Part shown: positions 26,427 to 35,463 of the stretch, piece after piece
Layout: each line of letters opens with the position of its first letter
How positions within the stretch are numbered: position 1 is the first letter of the stretch
Source of the DNA: Planobispora longispora
Lineage (GTDB): Bacteria; Actinomycetota; Actinomycetes; Streptosporangiales; Streptosporangiaceae
Direction of reading: 5' to 3'
Length of the DNA: 64,000 nucleotides
Assembly (NCBI RefSeq): GCF_016863135.1
Contig: NZ_BOOH01000008.1
Coordinates: 42,913-106,912 of the forward strand
The notes under the pieces: generated by a model
Seen by the model: only the letters and a program-made list of their open reading frames with translations
What the model was told of the DNA's origin: nothing
The model's database searches: none
Program-made: the position numbers and the translations under genes

Positions 26427-28763
26427 ATGGATCACGGATTCGTCTCAAGGCACGCGACCGGGGACTGGGAACGGGCGCTGATCACCGGCAACGGCCGCCA
26501 GGGCGCCCTCGTCTACGGAGGTCCCGGCCGCGGGCCGGCGGGTACGCCGGGCGGGTCGTCCGAGGGAACGTCCGGCGGACCGGGCGACTTCCGCGTGACG
26601 CTCTCCCACGAACGCCTGTTCCTGCCGGTCACCGAGCCGCTGCCGCCCCCGTCCACAGCATCGGCTCTGCCCGGGTTGCGGGCCTCGTTGTACGGCGGGC
26701 GCTTCCGCGAGGCGGCCGAACGGGTCGTCGAACTCGCCGCCGGGGAACACCCCGGCTACGCCGCCACCCGCTGGATCGACCCCCTCGTCCCCTCCGCCAC
26801 CCTCGCCTTCACCCCCGCCTCCACCTCCGGGGACTACCGCAGGACGTGCGACTTCGCGACGGGCCTGGTGACGCAGGAGTGGGGGGAGGCGCGGCAGGAG
26901 GTGTTCGTCTCCCGCCCGGCCGACGTGGCGGTGATCCGTCACCCGGGGTCCGGGGGGTCGTTGAGGCTGGCCCCGATCGAGGAGGAGCCGCCGGTTCCCA
27001 TCCGGTTCACGCGGGTCATCGGTCCCGGTCGTCTCGTTCTCGAAGCGGAGTTCTCCACGCCGTGGCCCGGGGCGATCAGGGGATACACGGTCGAATGCCG
27101 GGTCCTCGGCGATTCCGAGCCGATCGCCGACGGACTCGCGGTCGACGGTGAGGCGCTCGTCCTCGCCAGGACGGTGATCCACGGCAGCCGGCCCGATCCG
27201 ATCGAGGAGATCACCCCTGATTTCGATCTCCTCCTCCGCGAGCACACGACCGTCCACGGCGAACTGTTCGCCCGCTCCTCCATCCGCCTGGGCCGCCGTA
27301 CGGAGGCGCCGGAGGCGGAGGGCGTGAGCGGCGGCGGTGGGAGGGGGGAGGCGGCCGAGCGGTTGGTCGAGGCGGGCCGGTATGCGGTGATCTGCAGTTC
27401 GGGGGAGCTGCCGCCGACCCTGCAGGGGGTGTGGAGCGGGACCTACAGCCCGCCCTGGTGCAGCGGGTTCACCCTGGACGGGAACCTGGCCTCGGCCGTG
27501 GCGGGACTGGCGGTGACCGGGACGCCGGAACTGATGACGCCGGTGTTCGACCTGCTGGACGGCAAGATGGCGGACTTCAGGGAGAACGCCCGCAGGCTGT
27601 ACGGCTGTCGCGGGATCCTGGTCCCCGCCCACATGTCGACGCACGGCCTGCACAACCACTTCGGGCCTGTCTGGTGCCTGACCTTCTGGACGGCCGGGGC
27701 GGGGTGGCTGGCCAGGCTCTACTACGACCACTACGCGCACACCGGGGACCTGGCCTTCCTGCGGGACCGGGCCTGGCCGTTCATGACCGAGACGGCCCTG
27801 TTCTACGAGGACTTCCTCACGAGGAGCGGCGACTTCGTCCCGTCCTACTCGCCGGAGAACACCCCCGCGGGGGGCGATTCCCAGGCGTGCGTCAACGCGA
27901 CCATGGACGTCGCGGTCGCCCGGGACGTGCTGGGCAACCTCGTGCACGCGTGCGAGGTCCTCGGGCTGGAGGATGCCAGGTGGCGGCGGCTGCTGACCCG
28001 GCTCCCCGGCTACCGGGTCGCGCCGACCGGGGAACTGGCCGAGTGGATCGGCGCGGGAGGGGCCGGGGCGGGCGGTGCGGAGAGGCCCGGCGCAGAAGGA
28101 TCCGGTTCAACCGGCGCGGGAGGGGCCGGGGCGGGGGAGCCCGGAGACAACCACGCCCATCGGCACGCCTCTCATCTCTACCCCTTCTGGTACGAGCGGG
28201 ACCCGGCCTTCGCCGATCCCCGGCTGGAGGCGGCCGCGGTGCTCGCGGTCCGGCGGCGGATGGAGTGGTGGCGCGGGGCGGGCAGCGACGAGATGGCCTT
28301 CGGGCTCGTCCAGCTCGGGCTGGCGGCGGCGGCGCTCGGACTGGCCGAGGAGGCGCACGAGACGGTGACGCTGCTGGCCACCCGCTACTGGCGCGAGGAG
28401 AACCTGGTCTCCACCCACAACCGGGACGCGATCTTCAACGTGGACGTCTGCGGCGGGCTGCCCGCGGTGGTGGCCGCCATGCTCGTGCGGTCCTCGCTCC
28501 CCGCCTCCGGGTACGGCCGGCTGGACCTGCTGCCCGCCCTGCCGCGGGAGTGGCCGTACGGCGAGGCGCGCGGGCTGGTCGTGCGGGGCGGCACGGTCGA
28601 TCGCCTGACCTGGGAGCCGGGCCGGGTGGAGGCCGTGATCACGGCCTGGGCGCCGCTCCTGGTCACGTGGGGGGCGCAGCGGGCCCGGGTGCTCCCCGGG
28701 GAGACGGTGCCATTGACGTTTGTTGGTTTGGACGCAAAACTAACTCGGGAATCGAAAGTCTGA
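26427..28763 (+). CDS. GH95-family glycoside hydrolase (alpha-L-fucosidase type)
   Basis: A 778-residue intracellular enzyme. The N-terminal GH95 beta domain has DWERALITGNGRQGALVYGG. The (alpha/alpha)6 barrel carries SYSPENTP with the likely acid Glu and HRHASHLYPFW. The catalytic NxN motif expected after PPW reads LDGNL, so the first Asn is Asp and the activity may differ from classical alpha-1,2-L-fucosidases. Two Gly-rich insertions (about 32-52 and 535-572) are unusual. No signal peptide. It probably starts an operon with GH31 and the ABC importer genes. ATG 26427 has no Shine-Dalgarno. Confidence 0.8.
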   Translation: MDHGFVSRHATGDWERALITGNGRQGALVYGGPGRGPAGTPGGSSEGTSGGPGDFRVTLSHERLFLPVTEPLPPPSTASALPGLRASLYGGRFREAAERVVELAAGEHPGYAATRWIDPLVPSATLAFTPASTSGDYRRTCDFATGLVTQEWGEARQEVFVSRPADVAVIRHPGSGGSLRLAPIEEEPPVPIRFTRVIGPGRLVLEAEFSTPWPGAIRGYTVECRVLGDSEPIADGLAVDGEALVLARTVIHGSRPDPIEEITPDFDLLLREHTTVHGELFARSSIRLGRRTEAPEAEGVSGGGGRGEAAERLVEAGRYAVICSSGELPPTLQGVWSGTYSPPWCSGFTLDGNLASAVAGLAVTGTPELMTPVFDLLDGKMADFRENARRLYGCRGILVPAHMSTHGLHNHFGPVWCLTFWTAGAGWLARLYYDHYAHTGDLAFLRDRAWPFMTETALFYEDFLTRSGDFVPSYSPENTPAGGDSQACVNATMDVAVARDVLGNLVHACEVLGLEDARWRRLLTRLPGYRVAPTGELAEWIGAGGAGAGGAERPGAEGSGSTGAGGAGAGEPGDNHAHRHASHLYPFWYERDPAFADPRLEAAAVLAVRRRMEWWRGAGSDEMAFGLVQLGLAAAALGLAEEAHETVTLLATRYWREENLVSTHNRDAIFNVDVCGGLPAVVAAMLVRSSLPASGYGRLDLLPALPREWPYGEARGLVVRGGTVDRLTWEPGRVEAVITAWAPLLVTWGAQRARVLPGETVPLTFVGLDAKLTRESKV
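28723..28743. promoter_or_regulatory. TTGGTTTG-gacg-CAAAACTAA operator-like site
   Basis: A near-perfect inverted repeat, related to XylR-type ROK operators, lies in the last codons of the GH95 gene 35 bp before the GH31 start codon. It is AT-rich against a very GC-rich background. It may control an internal promoter for GH31 and the transporter genes. Confidence 0.5.
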
Positions 28764-28777
28764 GCGCTGGAGTCCCC

Positions 28778-31126
28778 ATGCCCTACCGTCCCCCTCTGAT
28801 CGCGCATGAGTACTTCGTCGCCGACCCGCCGGAACTGCCCGTGCGCGCGCACGGCGAGGGCGGTCTGTCGGCGTTGACCTCGGCGGAGCCGGTGGCGGCC
28901 GACGAGGCCGGAGTGACGCTGAAGGCCTCGACCTCGGCCGGGGAGACGCTGGTGGTCCAGGTGGGCGTGGCGGGCGAGGGGGTGATCCGGGTCCGGCTCG
29001 GCCAGGACGCCGACGCGCGGACCCGCTCGGCGCGGGCCATCTCCATGGTCACCCCCGGCTCCTTCGGCGGGGCCCGGGTGGAGCACCGGGGCCCGGCCGG
29101 AGACGGGGGCGGCGGCTCGATCGGTGTGAGTGTGAGCGGGAGCGCGCTCGGTGCGGGTGACGGCGCGGACGGGGGCGGCGGGGCGTCCGGGACCGTCCTG
29201 GTCGACGCGGGGTCGATCCGGGCGGAGATCACCCTGTCCCCGTGGCACCTGCGCTTCACCGACGCCTCCGGCGCGACCCTGCTGGAGCAGGACCCCGGCC
29301 ACACCGACATCAGCGGCCGGCTGCGCACGCTCCCCTTCGGCCGCTCCCTCGCCGACGGAGCGGTGGCCGGCTACCACGAGAGCTTCGCCGCCCCCGCCGA
29401 CGAGGCGTTCACCGGGTTCGGCGAGTCCTTCACCCCGCTGGACAAGCGCGGCCAGCGGCCGCTCATGTGGAACTTCGACGCCTTCGGGGCCGAGTCCCAG
29501 CGCGCCTACAAGAACGTGCCGTTCTACCTGTCCAGCCGGGGGTACGGCGTGCTGGTCGACAGCGGTGCGCCGGTGGAGTTCGACGTCTGCCAGACCACCC
29601 ACAGCTGCGTGCAGATCGTCGTCCCGGACGACCTGATCGACTACTACGTGATCGCCGGCCCGACCCCGCCGGAGGTGCTCGACCGGTTCGACCGGCTGAC
29701 CTGCCGTCCCGCCCTCCCGCCGAAGTGGTCGTTCGGCACCTGGATCTCCTCGGGCTTCTTCGTGGACACCCAGGAGCGGGTGATGAACCGGGCGCGGACC
29801 ATCCGCGAGCGCGGCATCCCGTGCGACGTGCTCCACCTGGACACCTACTGGCAGACCGACGGGCACTGGTCCGACCTGCGCTGGGACGAGACCAACTTCC
29901 CCGACCCGGCCGGGATGCTGGCCGAGCTGAAGGAGATGGGCTTCAAGGTCTGCCTCTGGATGAACCCGTACGTCTCCCACCTGAGCCCGGCCTTCCCCGC
30001 CGCCGCCGAAGCCGGATATTTCCTGAAGAAGCAGGACGGCGAGGTCTACGTGGCCGACTCCTGGCACGGCTCCTACCCGGCCTGCGGCGTCGTCGACTTC
30101 ACCAACCCGGAGGCCGTCGAGTGGTTCCGCGGCCTGCTCCGCCCGCTGCTGGAGCAGGGCGTGCAGGTCTTCAAGACCGACTTCGCCGAGGGCGTCCCGC
30201 ACGACGCGGTCGCCTTCAACGGGATGACCGGCACCGACCTGCACAACGTCTACACGCTGCTCTTCAACGACGTGGTCTCGGAGGTGACGCGCGAGGTGAC
30301 CGGGCACGGCATGGTCTGGGCGCGCTCGTCCTTCCTCGGCGGGCAGCGGCACGCGGCCCAGTGGAGCGGCGACACCTACACCAGCTACCCCGCGATGGGC
30401 AGCACGATCCGCGGCGGGCTCGCCCACGGCCTGTCCGGCGTCCCGTTCTGGAGCCACGACGCGGGCGGCTTCACCGGCCGTCCCACCGACGACCTGTACG
30501 TCCGCTGGACCCAGTTCGGCGCGTTCTCCCCGCTGCTGCGGCTGCACGGCACGACCAGCCGGGAGCCGTGGGAGTTCCCCGAGGTGGAGGCCGAGGCGGT
30601 GGCCGCGCTGAAGCTGCGCTACCGGCTCATGCCGTACATCTACACCGCCGCCGTCGAGGCCGCGCGGACCGGCGCTCCGATGATGCGGGCCCTGTGCGTG
30701 GACCACCCGGACGACCCGGTCGCCTGGCAGGCCGACCTGGAGTACCTGCTCGGCCGTGACCTGCTGGTGGCCCCGATGACCTCGCCGGAGGGGACCCGGA
30801 GCGTCTACCTCCCGGCCGGGGACTGGGTCGACTACTGGACCGGCGAGGTGCACGCGGGCGGACGGTACGTCACGGTCTCGACGCCGCTGACCGAGATCCC
30901 GCTGTTCGTCAGGCACGGCGCGCTCATCCCGGTCCTCACCGATCCCGGCGAGGCCGTCGGCGACGGCCCGTTCGGGGAGATCACCCTCGTCGGGTACGGC
31001 ACCGCCACCGGCACCGCCGTGATCTCCGACCTCGACGGCGACACCACCGTCACCGTGACCGCCGGCGGGATCCGGGCCGACGGCCCCGCGCGGATCACCG
31101 GCGTCGAGCGGGCCCGCGGCCGGTAA
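28778..31126 (+). CDS. yicI: GH31 alpha-xylosidase (YicI-like)
   Basis: A 782-residue intracellular enzyme. The nucleophile Asp is in VFKTDFAEG and the acid/base Asp in QWSGDTY, with WKCL-like VCLWMNPYVSHLSP and PFWSHDAGGF nearby. The KTDF motif and the (F/W)MNPY segment are typical of YicI-type alpha-xylosidases rather than alpha-glucosidases. These release xylose from isoprimeverose or xyloglucan oligosaccharides. A Gly-rich insertion lies at about 108-130. ATG 28778 (MPYRPPLIAHEYF) begins 14 bp after the GH95 stop. Confidence 0.9.
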   Translation: MPYRPPLIAHEYFVADPPELPVRAHGEGGLSALTSAEPVAADEAGVTLKASTSAGETLVVQVGVAGEGVIRVRLGQDADARTRSARAISMVTPGSFGGARVEHRGPAGDGGGGSIGVSVSGSALGAGDGADGGGGASGTVLVDAGSIRAEITLSPWHLRFTDASGATLLEQDPGHTDISGRLRTLPFGRSLADGAVAGYHESFAAPADEAFTGFGESFTPLDKRGQRPLMWNFDAFGAESQRAYKNVPFYLSSRGYGVLVDSGAPVEFDVCQTTHSCVQIVVPDDLIDYYVIAGPTPPEVLDRFDRLTCRPALPPKWSFGTWISSGFFVDTQERVMNRARTIRERGIPCDVLHLDTYWQTDGHWSDLRWDETNFPDPAGMLAELKEMGFKVCLWMNPYVSHLSPAFPAAAEAGYFLKKQDGEVYVADSWHGSYPACGVVDFTNPEAVEWFRGLLRPLLEQGVQVFKTDFAEGVPHDAVAFNGMTGTDLHNVYTLLFNDVVSEVTREVTGHGMVWARSSFLGGQRHAAQWSGDTYTSYPAMGSTIRGGLAHGLSGVPFWSHDAGGFTGRPTDDLYVRWTQFGAFSPLLRLHGTTSREPWEFPEVEAEAVAALKLRYRLMPYIYTAAVEAARTGAPMMRALCVDHPDDPVAWQADLEYLLGRDLLVAPMTSPEGTRSVYLPAGDWVDYWTGEVHAGGRYVTVSTPLTEIPLFVRHGALIPVLTDPGEAVGDGPFGEITLVGYGTATGTAVISDLDGDTTVTVTAGGIRADGPARITGVERARGR

Positions 31127-31173
31127 CCGCGCTTCCAGGAAACCTCGGGGATCTCACAGGAGAAGAGAGAACG

Positions 31174-32490
31174 ATGTCCAAGGTGAGAACCGGCGCGGTC
31201 GCGCTGGTCACGGCGGTCGCGCTGGCGGCGCTGGCCGCCTGCGGGAACGGCGAGCCGGAGGCGGGCAAGCCGACCGCCTCCGACGGCCCCCGCGTGCTGA
31301 AGCTCTGGCACTACGAGAGCGCCGACGGCGCGATGGGCAAGGCCTGGGCCGAGGCGATCAAGCAGTTCGAGGCCTCGCACCCCGGGGTCGAGGTCCGGTT
31401 CGAGGAGAAGGCGTTCGAGCAGATCCGCCAGTCGGCGGGCATGATCCTCAACTCGGACGAGGCCCCGGACGTGATGGAGTACAACAAGGGCAACGCCACC
31501 GCCGGCCTGCTCTCCAAGCAGGGGCTGCTGACCGACCTGACGCCCGAGGTCGCCAAGCGCGGCTGGGACAAACTGCTCAGCCCGTCGCTGCAGACCACCG
31601 CGAAGTACGACGACCGGGGCATCATGGGCGCCGGCAAGTGGTTCGGCGTGCCGAACTACGCCGAGTACGTGATGGTCTACTACAACAAGGACCTCTTCGA
31701 GAAGCACAAGGTCGAGGTTCCGACGACCTTCGACGAGTTCACCGCCGCCATGGACACCTTCGTCGAGGCCGGGGTGACCCCGATGGCGGTCGGCGGCGCC
31801 GAGTACCCGGCCCAGCAGATCTTCTACCAGCTCGCCCTGTCCAAGGCGCAGCGCCCGTGGGTGGACAACTTCCAGCTCTACAAGGGCAAGGTCGACTTCC
31901 ACGGGCCGGAGTTCACCTACGCGGCCGAGACCATGGCCGACTGGGTGAAGAAGGGCTACATCGCCAAGGACTCGGCCGCCATCAAGGCCGAGGACATGGG
32001 CGTGTCGTTCATGGGCGGCAAGTACCCGATCGTGGTCACCGGCTCGTGGTGGTACGGCCGGTTCGCCTCCGAGATCAAGGACTTCGAGTGGGGCTCGTTC
32101 CTGTGGCCGGGCAACACCATGAGCGCCGGGTCGAGCGGGAACATCTGGGTGGTCCCGGAGAACGCCGAGAACAAGGACCTGGCCTACGACTTCATCGACA
32201 TCACGATGAAGAAGGAGATCCAGAACCTGCTCGGCGACTCCGGCGGCGTCCCGGTGGCGGCCGACCCCGCCGCGATCACCGACCCGAAGAGCAAGGAGCT
32301 CATCGAGAACTTCACGAAGCTCTCGGGCGGCGACGGGCTCGCGTTCTATCCCGACTGGCCCGCGCCGGGCTATTACGACGTGCTGGTCGCCGGGGTGCAG
32401 AACCTGATCAACGGCAGCAAGACGCCCTCCCAGGTGCTCGACGAGATCGCGGCGCCGTACGAGGAGAACCTCGCCGACCTCGGCAACTGA
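31174..32490 (+). CDS. Sugar ABC transporter substrate-binding lipoprotein
   Basis: A 438-residue lipoprotein. The lipobox LAAC places the acylated Cys at 23. The mature part has the two-lobed CUT1 oligosaccharide-binding fold: VLKLWHYES, PDVMEYNKGNATAGLL, GVPNYAEYVMVYYNKDLFEK and a C-terminal ILDEI-like QVLDEIAAPYEENL. GGAGAAGAGAG precedes the ATG. It lies between the GH31 gene and two permease genes, so the ligand is probably an oligosaccharide carrying xylose, galactose or fucose. Confidence 0.93.
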   Translation: MSKVRTGAVALVTAVALAALAACGNGEPEAGKPTASDGPRVLKLWHYESADGAMGKAWAEAIKQFEASHPGVEVRFEEKAFEQIRQSAGMILNSDEAPDVMEYNKGNATAGLLSKQGLLTDLTPEVAKRGWDKLLSPSLQTTAKYDDRGIMGAGKWFGVPNYAEYVMVYYNKDLFEKHKVEVPTTFDEFTAAMDTFVEAGVTPMAVGGAEYPAQQIFYQLALSKAQRPWVDNFQLYKGKVDFHGPEFTYAAETMADWVKKGYIAKDSAAIKAEDMGVSFMGGKYPIVVTGSWWYGRFASEIKDFEWGSFLWPGNTMSAGSSGNIWVVPENAENKDLAYDFIDITMKKEIQNLLGDSGGVPVAADPAAITDPKSKELIENFTKLSGGDGLAFYPDWPAPGYYDVLVAGVQNLINGSKTPSQVLDEIAAPYEENLADLGN

Positions 32491-32547
32491 CGCGCCTCGG
32501 CGGCTGACACGGCAACCGGCACCCGGAGAGAAAGCCCGGAGAGAAAT

Positions 32548-33492
32548 ATGGCAGTGCACGCTCCGGCCGCGCGGCCGAAGGCGGTCCGCGAGCCGGAGCC
32601 GCGCCCCCGGCGCCGCCGCACCGGTGGCTACTGGGTGTTCCTGCTGCCCAGCGCGGTGCTGTTCACCGTGGTGATCGTGGTGCCGTTCCTGATGAACATC
32701 GGGATCTCCTTCACCCGGTGGCAGGGGATCGGCGACCCGCGATGGCTCGGGATCGACAACTACACGCGGCTGTTCGCCGACGAGCGGTTCTGGGCGTCGT
32801 TCCGCAACAACCTCGCGCTGATCGTGGCGATGGCGATCGTGCCCACGATCGTCGGGCTGGTCCTGGCGGCGACGCTCTTCGACGACGTGGGCAAGAAGTT
32901 CGGCCCCCGTACGGCCAGCGCCCTGCGGGCCGCCTACTACCTGCCGCAGGTGCTGCCGGTCGCGGTGGCCGGCATCGTCTGGGGGTGGATCATGCATCCC
33001 CGGTTCGGCGCGCTCAACGCCTTCCTCGGGCTGTTCGGCGCGGAACCGCGCAGCTGGCTCGGCGACCCCGCCTGGGCGCTGCCGAGCGTGATGCTGATCA
33101 TGGTGTGGTTCCAGATCGGCTACCCCGTCGTCATCTTCATGGCGGGCCTGCAGCGGGTGGACCCCGCGCTGTACGAGGCCGCGGAGATGGACGGGGCGTC
33201 ATGGTGGCGGCGGTTCTGGCACATCACGATCCCGCAGATCCGGCCGGAGATCTACGTGGTCCTGCTGACCTGCACGATCGCCGCGCTCAAGGTCTTCGGT
33301 CCGATCTTCGTGCTGACCCGCGGCGGCCCCGGCGGGGCCACGCTCGTGCCGTCGTACTTCAGCTACCAGAACTTCTTCGAGAAGGCCAACGTCGGGTACG
33401 GCGCCGCCATCGCCACCGTGCTCACCCTGCTGATCATCATGGTCACGGCGCTCTTCCTGCGGATCCAGGACGACGAGGACAGGAAATCATGA
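32548..33492 (+). CDS. CUT1 sugar ABC transporter permease (MalF type)
   Basis: A 314-residue inner-membrane permease with six helices after a basic cytoplasmic tail (residues 1-27). The EAA loop reads EAAEMDGASWWRRFWHITIPQIRPEI and contacts the ATPase. The next permease starts within its stop codon (ATGA at 33489-33492). It forms the importer with the binding protein at 31174. No ATPase gene lies in this cluster. Confidence 0.94.
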   Translation: MAVHAPAARPKAVREPEPRPRRRRTGGYWVFLLPSAVLFTVVIVVPFLMNIGISFTRWQGIGDPRWLGIDNYTRLFADERFWASFRNNLALIVAMAIVPTIVGLVLAATLFDDVGKKFGPRTASALRAAYYLPQVLPVAVAGIVWGWIMHPRFGALNAFLGLFGAEPRSWLGDPAWALPSVMLIMVWFQIGYPVVIFMAGLQRVDPALYEAAEMDGASWWRRFWHITIPQIRPEIYVVLLTCTIAALKVFGPIFVLTRGGPGGATLVPSYFSYQNFFEKANVGYGAAIATVLTLLIIMVTALFLRIQDDEDRKS

Positions 33493-34304
33493 TCCGGAAG
33501 TACTCGGTCCTGATCTCGCTGGCCGTGCTGGCCGCCGTGATGCTGGTGCCGTTCGCTATCGTCACCCTCAACGCGGTGCGCTCCCCGCAGGACTACTCCG
33601 CCAACGGGCCGCTGAGCCTGCCCGACGGCCTGCACCTCGACGGGATCGTCGAGTTCTGGAACCGGGTGGACTTCGGCGGCAAGCTCTGGAACAGCCTGCT
33701 GATCAGCGGCTCGGTGGCGGTTCTCGCGGTGATCCTGTCGGTGCTCAACGCCTACGCGCTCGGTGTCGGCCGGGTGCGGGGCCGCGTCTGGATCATGGTC
33801 GTCTTCCTGGTGGCGAACACGCTCCCGCAGGAGGCGCTGGTCTACCCGCTGTACTACCTGTCCAAGGAGGCCGGTCTCTACGACACCCGGCTCAGCATGA
33901 TCATCATCTTCACGGTGATCCAGAGCGCGTTCGGCACCTACCTGCTCGCCTCGGTGCTCGGCCGGTTCCCGCACGAGATCCTGGAGGCCGCCGCGATCGA
34001 CGGGGCTGGGAAGTGGCGGGCGCTCTGGCGGATCGTGGTCCCGATCAGCCGTCCGACGCTCTCCGTGCTGCTGATCTTCTTCTTCATCTGGACCTGGAAC
34101 GAGTTCTTCCTTCCGCTGATCTTCCTGATCTCCAACGAGAACCAGACCGTCCCCGTCGCGCTGGGCGTCCTGCAGGGCGACAAGATGATGGACGCGACCA
34201 TGTCCAGCGCCTCGGCGCTGCTCGGCGTGCTCCCGGCGGTCGTCTTCTTCCTGATCTTCCAGCGCACCCTGACCCGCGGCGTGACCGTGGGAGCGATCAA
34301 GTAA
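33489..34304 (+). CDS. CUT1 sugar ABC transporter permease (MalG type)
   Basis: A 271-residue permease with six helices. The EAA loop is EAAAIDGAGKWRALWRIVVPI, and the C-terminal QRTLTRGVTVGAIK tail is the usual MalG-type ending. The start ATG overlaps the stop of the MalF-type gene, implying coupled translation. It ends the GH95-GH31-importer operon and is followed 88 bp later by a strong terminator. Confidence 0.94.
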   Translation: MIRKYSVLISLAVLAAVMLVPFAIVTLNAVRSPQDYSANGPLSLPDGLHLDGIVEFWNRVDFGGKLWNSLLISGSVAVLAVILSVLNAYALGVGRVRGRVWIMVVFLVANTLPQEALVYPLYYLSKEAGLYDTRLSMIIIFTVIQSAFGTYLLASVLGRFPHEILEAAAIDGAGKWRALWRIVVPISRPTLSVLLIFFFIWTWNEFFLPLIFLISNENQTVPVALGVLQGDKMMDATMSSASALLGVLPAVVFFLIFQRTLTRGVTVGAIK

Positions 34305-34392
34305 GGACGCCGGGCGATCCCCCTTCGCAGATCCGCCGCGACGGCAGCCTCCGGATCAAGGACCTCGTCCTGACCCGGTGACGCCGTCTTCC

Positions 34393-34433
34393 GTACGGCC
34401 CGCGCCTCGGCGTCTGCGAGGCGCGGGCCGTAC
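34393..34433 (+). terminator. Strong intrinsic terminator after the first sugar operon
   Basis: A perfect 17-bp stem (arms 34393-34409 and 34417-34433, starting GTACGGCCCGCG) with a 7-nt loop, followed by AAGATTTT. Position and form fit a rho-independent terminator that isolates the sugar operon from the Hsp20 gene. Confidence 0.85.
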
Positions 34434-34503
34434 AAGATTTTCCGGATGGGGCTTGCATCCCCGGCTCCCAGTAACTTATAACTGAAGTAAGAGGTTTTCG
34501 GGA

Positions 34504-34527
34504 AGGCAGGCTTGAGGAAACCTGCCT
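34504..34527 (+). promoter_or_regulatory. Stem-loop in the Hsp20 leader
   Basis: AGGCAGG (34504-34510) and CCTGCCT (34521-34527) can pair around a 10-nt loop directly upstream of the CGGAGG ribosome-binding site of the Hsp20 gene. The loop contains CTTGAG, a single half-site of the HAIR element bound by HspR-type MerR repressors. A second half-site was not found. The AT-rich AACTTATAACTGAAGTAAG stretch just upstream is the likely promoter. Confidence 0.4.
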
Positions 34528-34549
34528 GTTCATACGGAGGTGGTTCTCC

Positions 34550-34993
34550 ATGCTGCTGACGTCGATCGACCCGTTCATCCAGGAGTTCGACCGTCAGTTC
34601 GACCGGCTCACGCGGCAGACCCTCGGATGGCGTGAGGGCAACGCGGGTGCGGCCATGCCTCTGGACGGCGTCCGCCGCAAGGACGACGTTCTCCTCAAGT
34701 TCGACCTGCCCGGGATCGACCCCGAGAGCATCGAGGTGACCGTCGACCGCGGCGTCCTGTCGGTGAGCGCCCGCCGCGAGGAGGAGTACGGCCAGGACGA
34801 CCGCCTGTTCGTCCGCGAGCGCCAGATGGGAACCTTCACCCGTCGCGTCTACCTGTCCGAGCACCTCGACAGCGAGAAGATCGACGCCGCCTACTCCAAC
34901 GGCGTCCTCGCGGTCCGCATCCCGGTGATCGAGAAGGCCAGGCCCCGCAAGATCGAGATCCAGAAGTCCGAGCAGAGGTCCATCAAGGCCTGA
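34550..34993 (+). CDS. Hsp20/alpha-crystallin small heat-shock protein
   Basis: A 147-residue ATP-independent chaperone that binds unfolding proteins. The alpha-crystallin domain spans about 42-135, with LLKFDLPGIDPESIEVTVDRG at its start and the conserved YSNGVLAVRIPV motif near the end. The N terminus LLTSIDPFIQEFDRQFDRL is a typical short oligomerisation arm. CGGAGG precedes ATG 34550. It is followed by a MerR-type gene on the same strand, a pairing seen in actinobacteria where the regulator represses the chaperone. Confidence 0.95.
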   Translation: MLLTSIDPFIQEFDRQFDRLTRQTLGWREGNAGAAMPLDGVRRKDDVLLKFDLPGIDPESIEVTVDRGVLSVSARREEEYGQDDRLFVRERQMGTFTRRVYLSEHLDSEKIDAAYSNGVLAVRIPVIEKARPRKIEIQKSEQRSIKA

Positions 34994-35094
34994 CGGAACG
35001 ATCATGAGGTGGGCGCCGGGGACGCGGCGCCCACCTCGTCGTCTCCGGGAAAGCAGCGCCGGGGAAGAATCGTCGGAGAGGGAGGGGAGAGAGG

Positions 35095-35409
35095 ATGGTC
35101 CGCCTGCCGTTCGACGACGAGCACGCGCCGCTGTACTCCGTGGGTCAGGTGGCCGAGATGCTCCAGGTCCAGCAGGCGTTCCTGCGCCGCCTCGACGAGC
35201 ACGACGTCGTCAGCCCCTCCCGCTCCTCCGGCGGGCAGCGCCGCTACAGCCGTCACGAGATCGGCGCGGTCCAGGACGCCGTCCGGCTCATCGGCGAGGG
35301 CATGAGCCTGGTCGCCGTCCGCCGGATCTTCGAGCTCCAGCAGGAGGTCCGTGAACTGAAGGCCGAACTCGCCCGCGAACGCGCCGCCCGCGCCGTACAG
35401 GGGGAGTGA
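35095..35409 (+). CDS. MerR-family regulator, HspR-like
   Basis: A 104-residue DNA-binding protein. The winged HTH is YSVGQVAEMLQVQQAFLRRL with SRSSGGQRRYSRHEI in the wing. A C-terminal helix (IFELQQEVRELKAELARERA) suits coiled-coil dimerisation. It lacks an effector domain and cysteines, as in HspR-type regulators. It lies 101 bp after the Hsp20 gene and probably regulates it. Confidence 0.88.
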   Translation: MVRLPFDDEHAPLYSVGQVAEMLQVQQAFLRRLDEHDVVSPSRSSGGQRRYSRHEIGAVQDAVRLIGEGMSLVAVRRIFELQQEVRELKAELARERAARAVQGE

Positions 35410-35463
35410 CCGCCGTACGCGCAGGCGGTCCGAGATGCCTCAGGGAATGCTCCTCGACGGCGG

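Noticed and set aside
28385..30916. Long open frame antisense to GH31.
   Set aside because: Same composition artefact. The plus strand carries all GH31 catalytic motifs.
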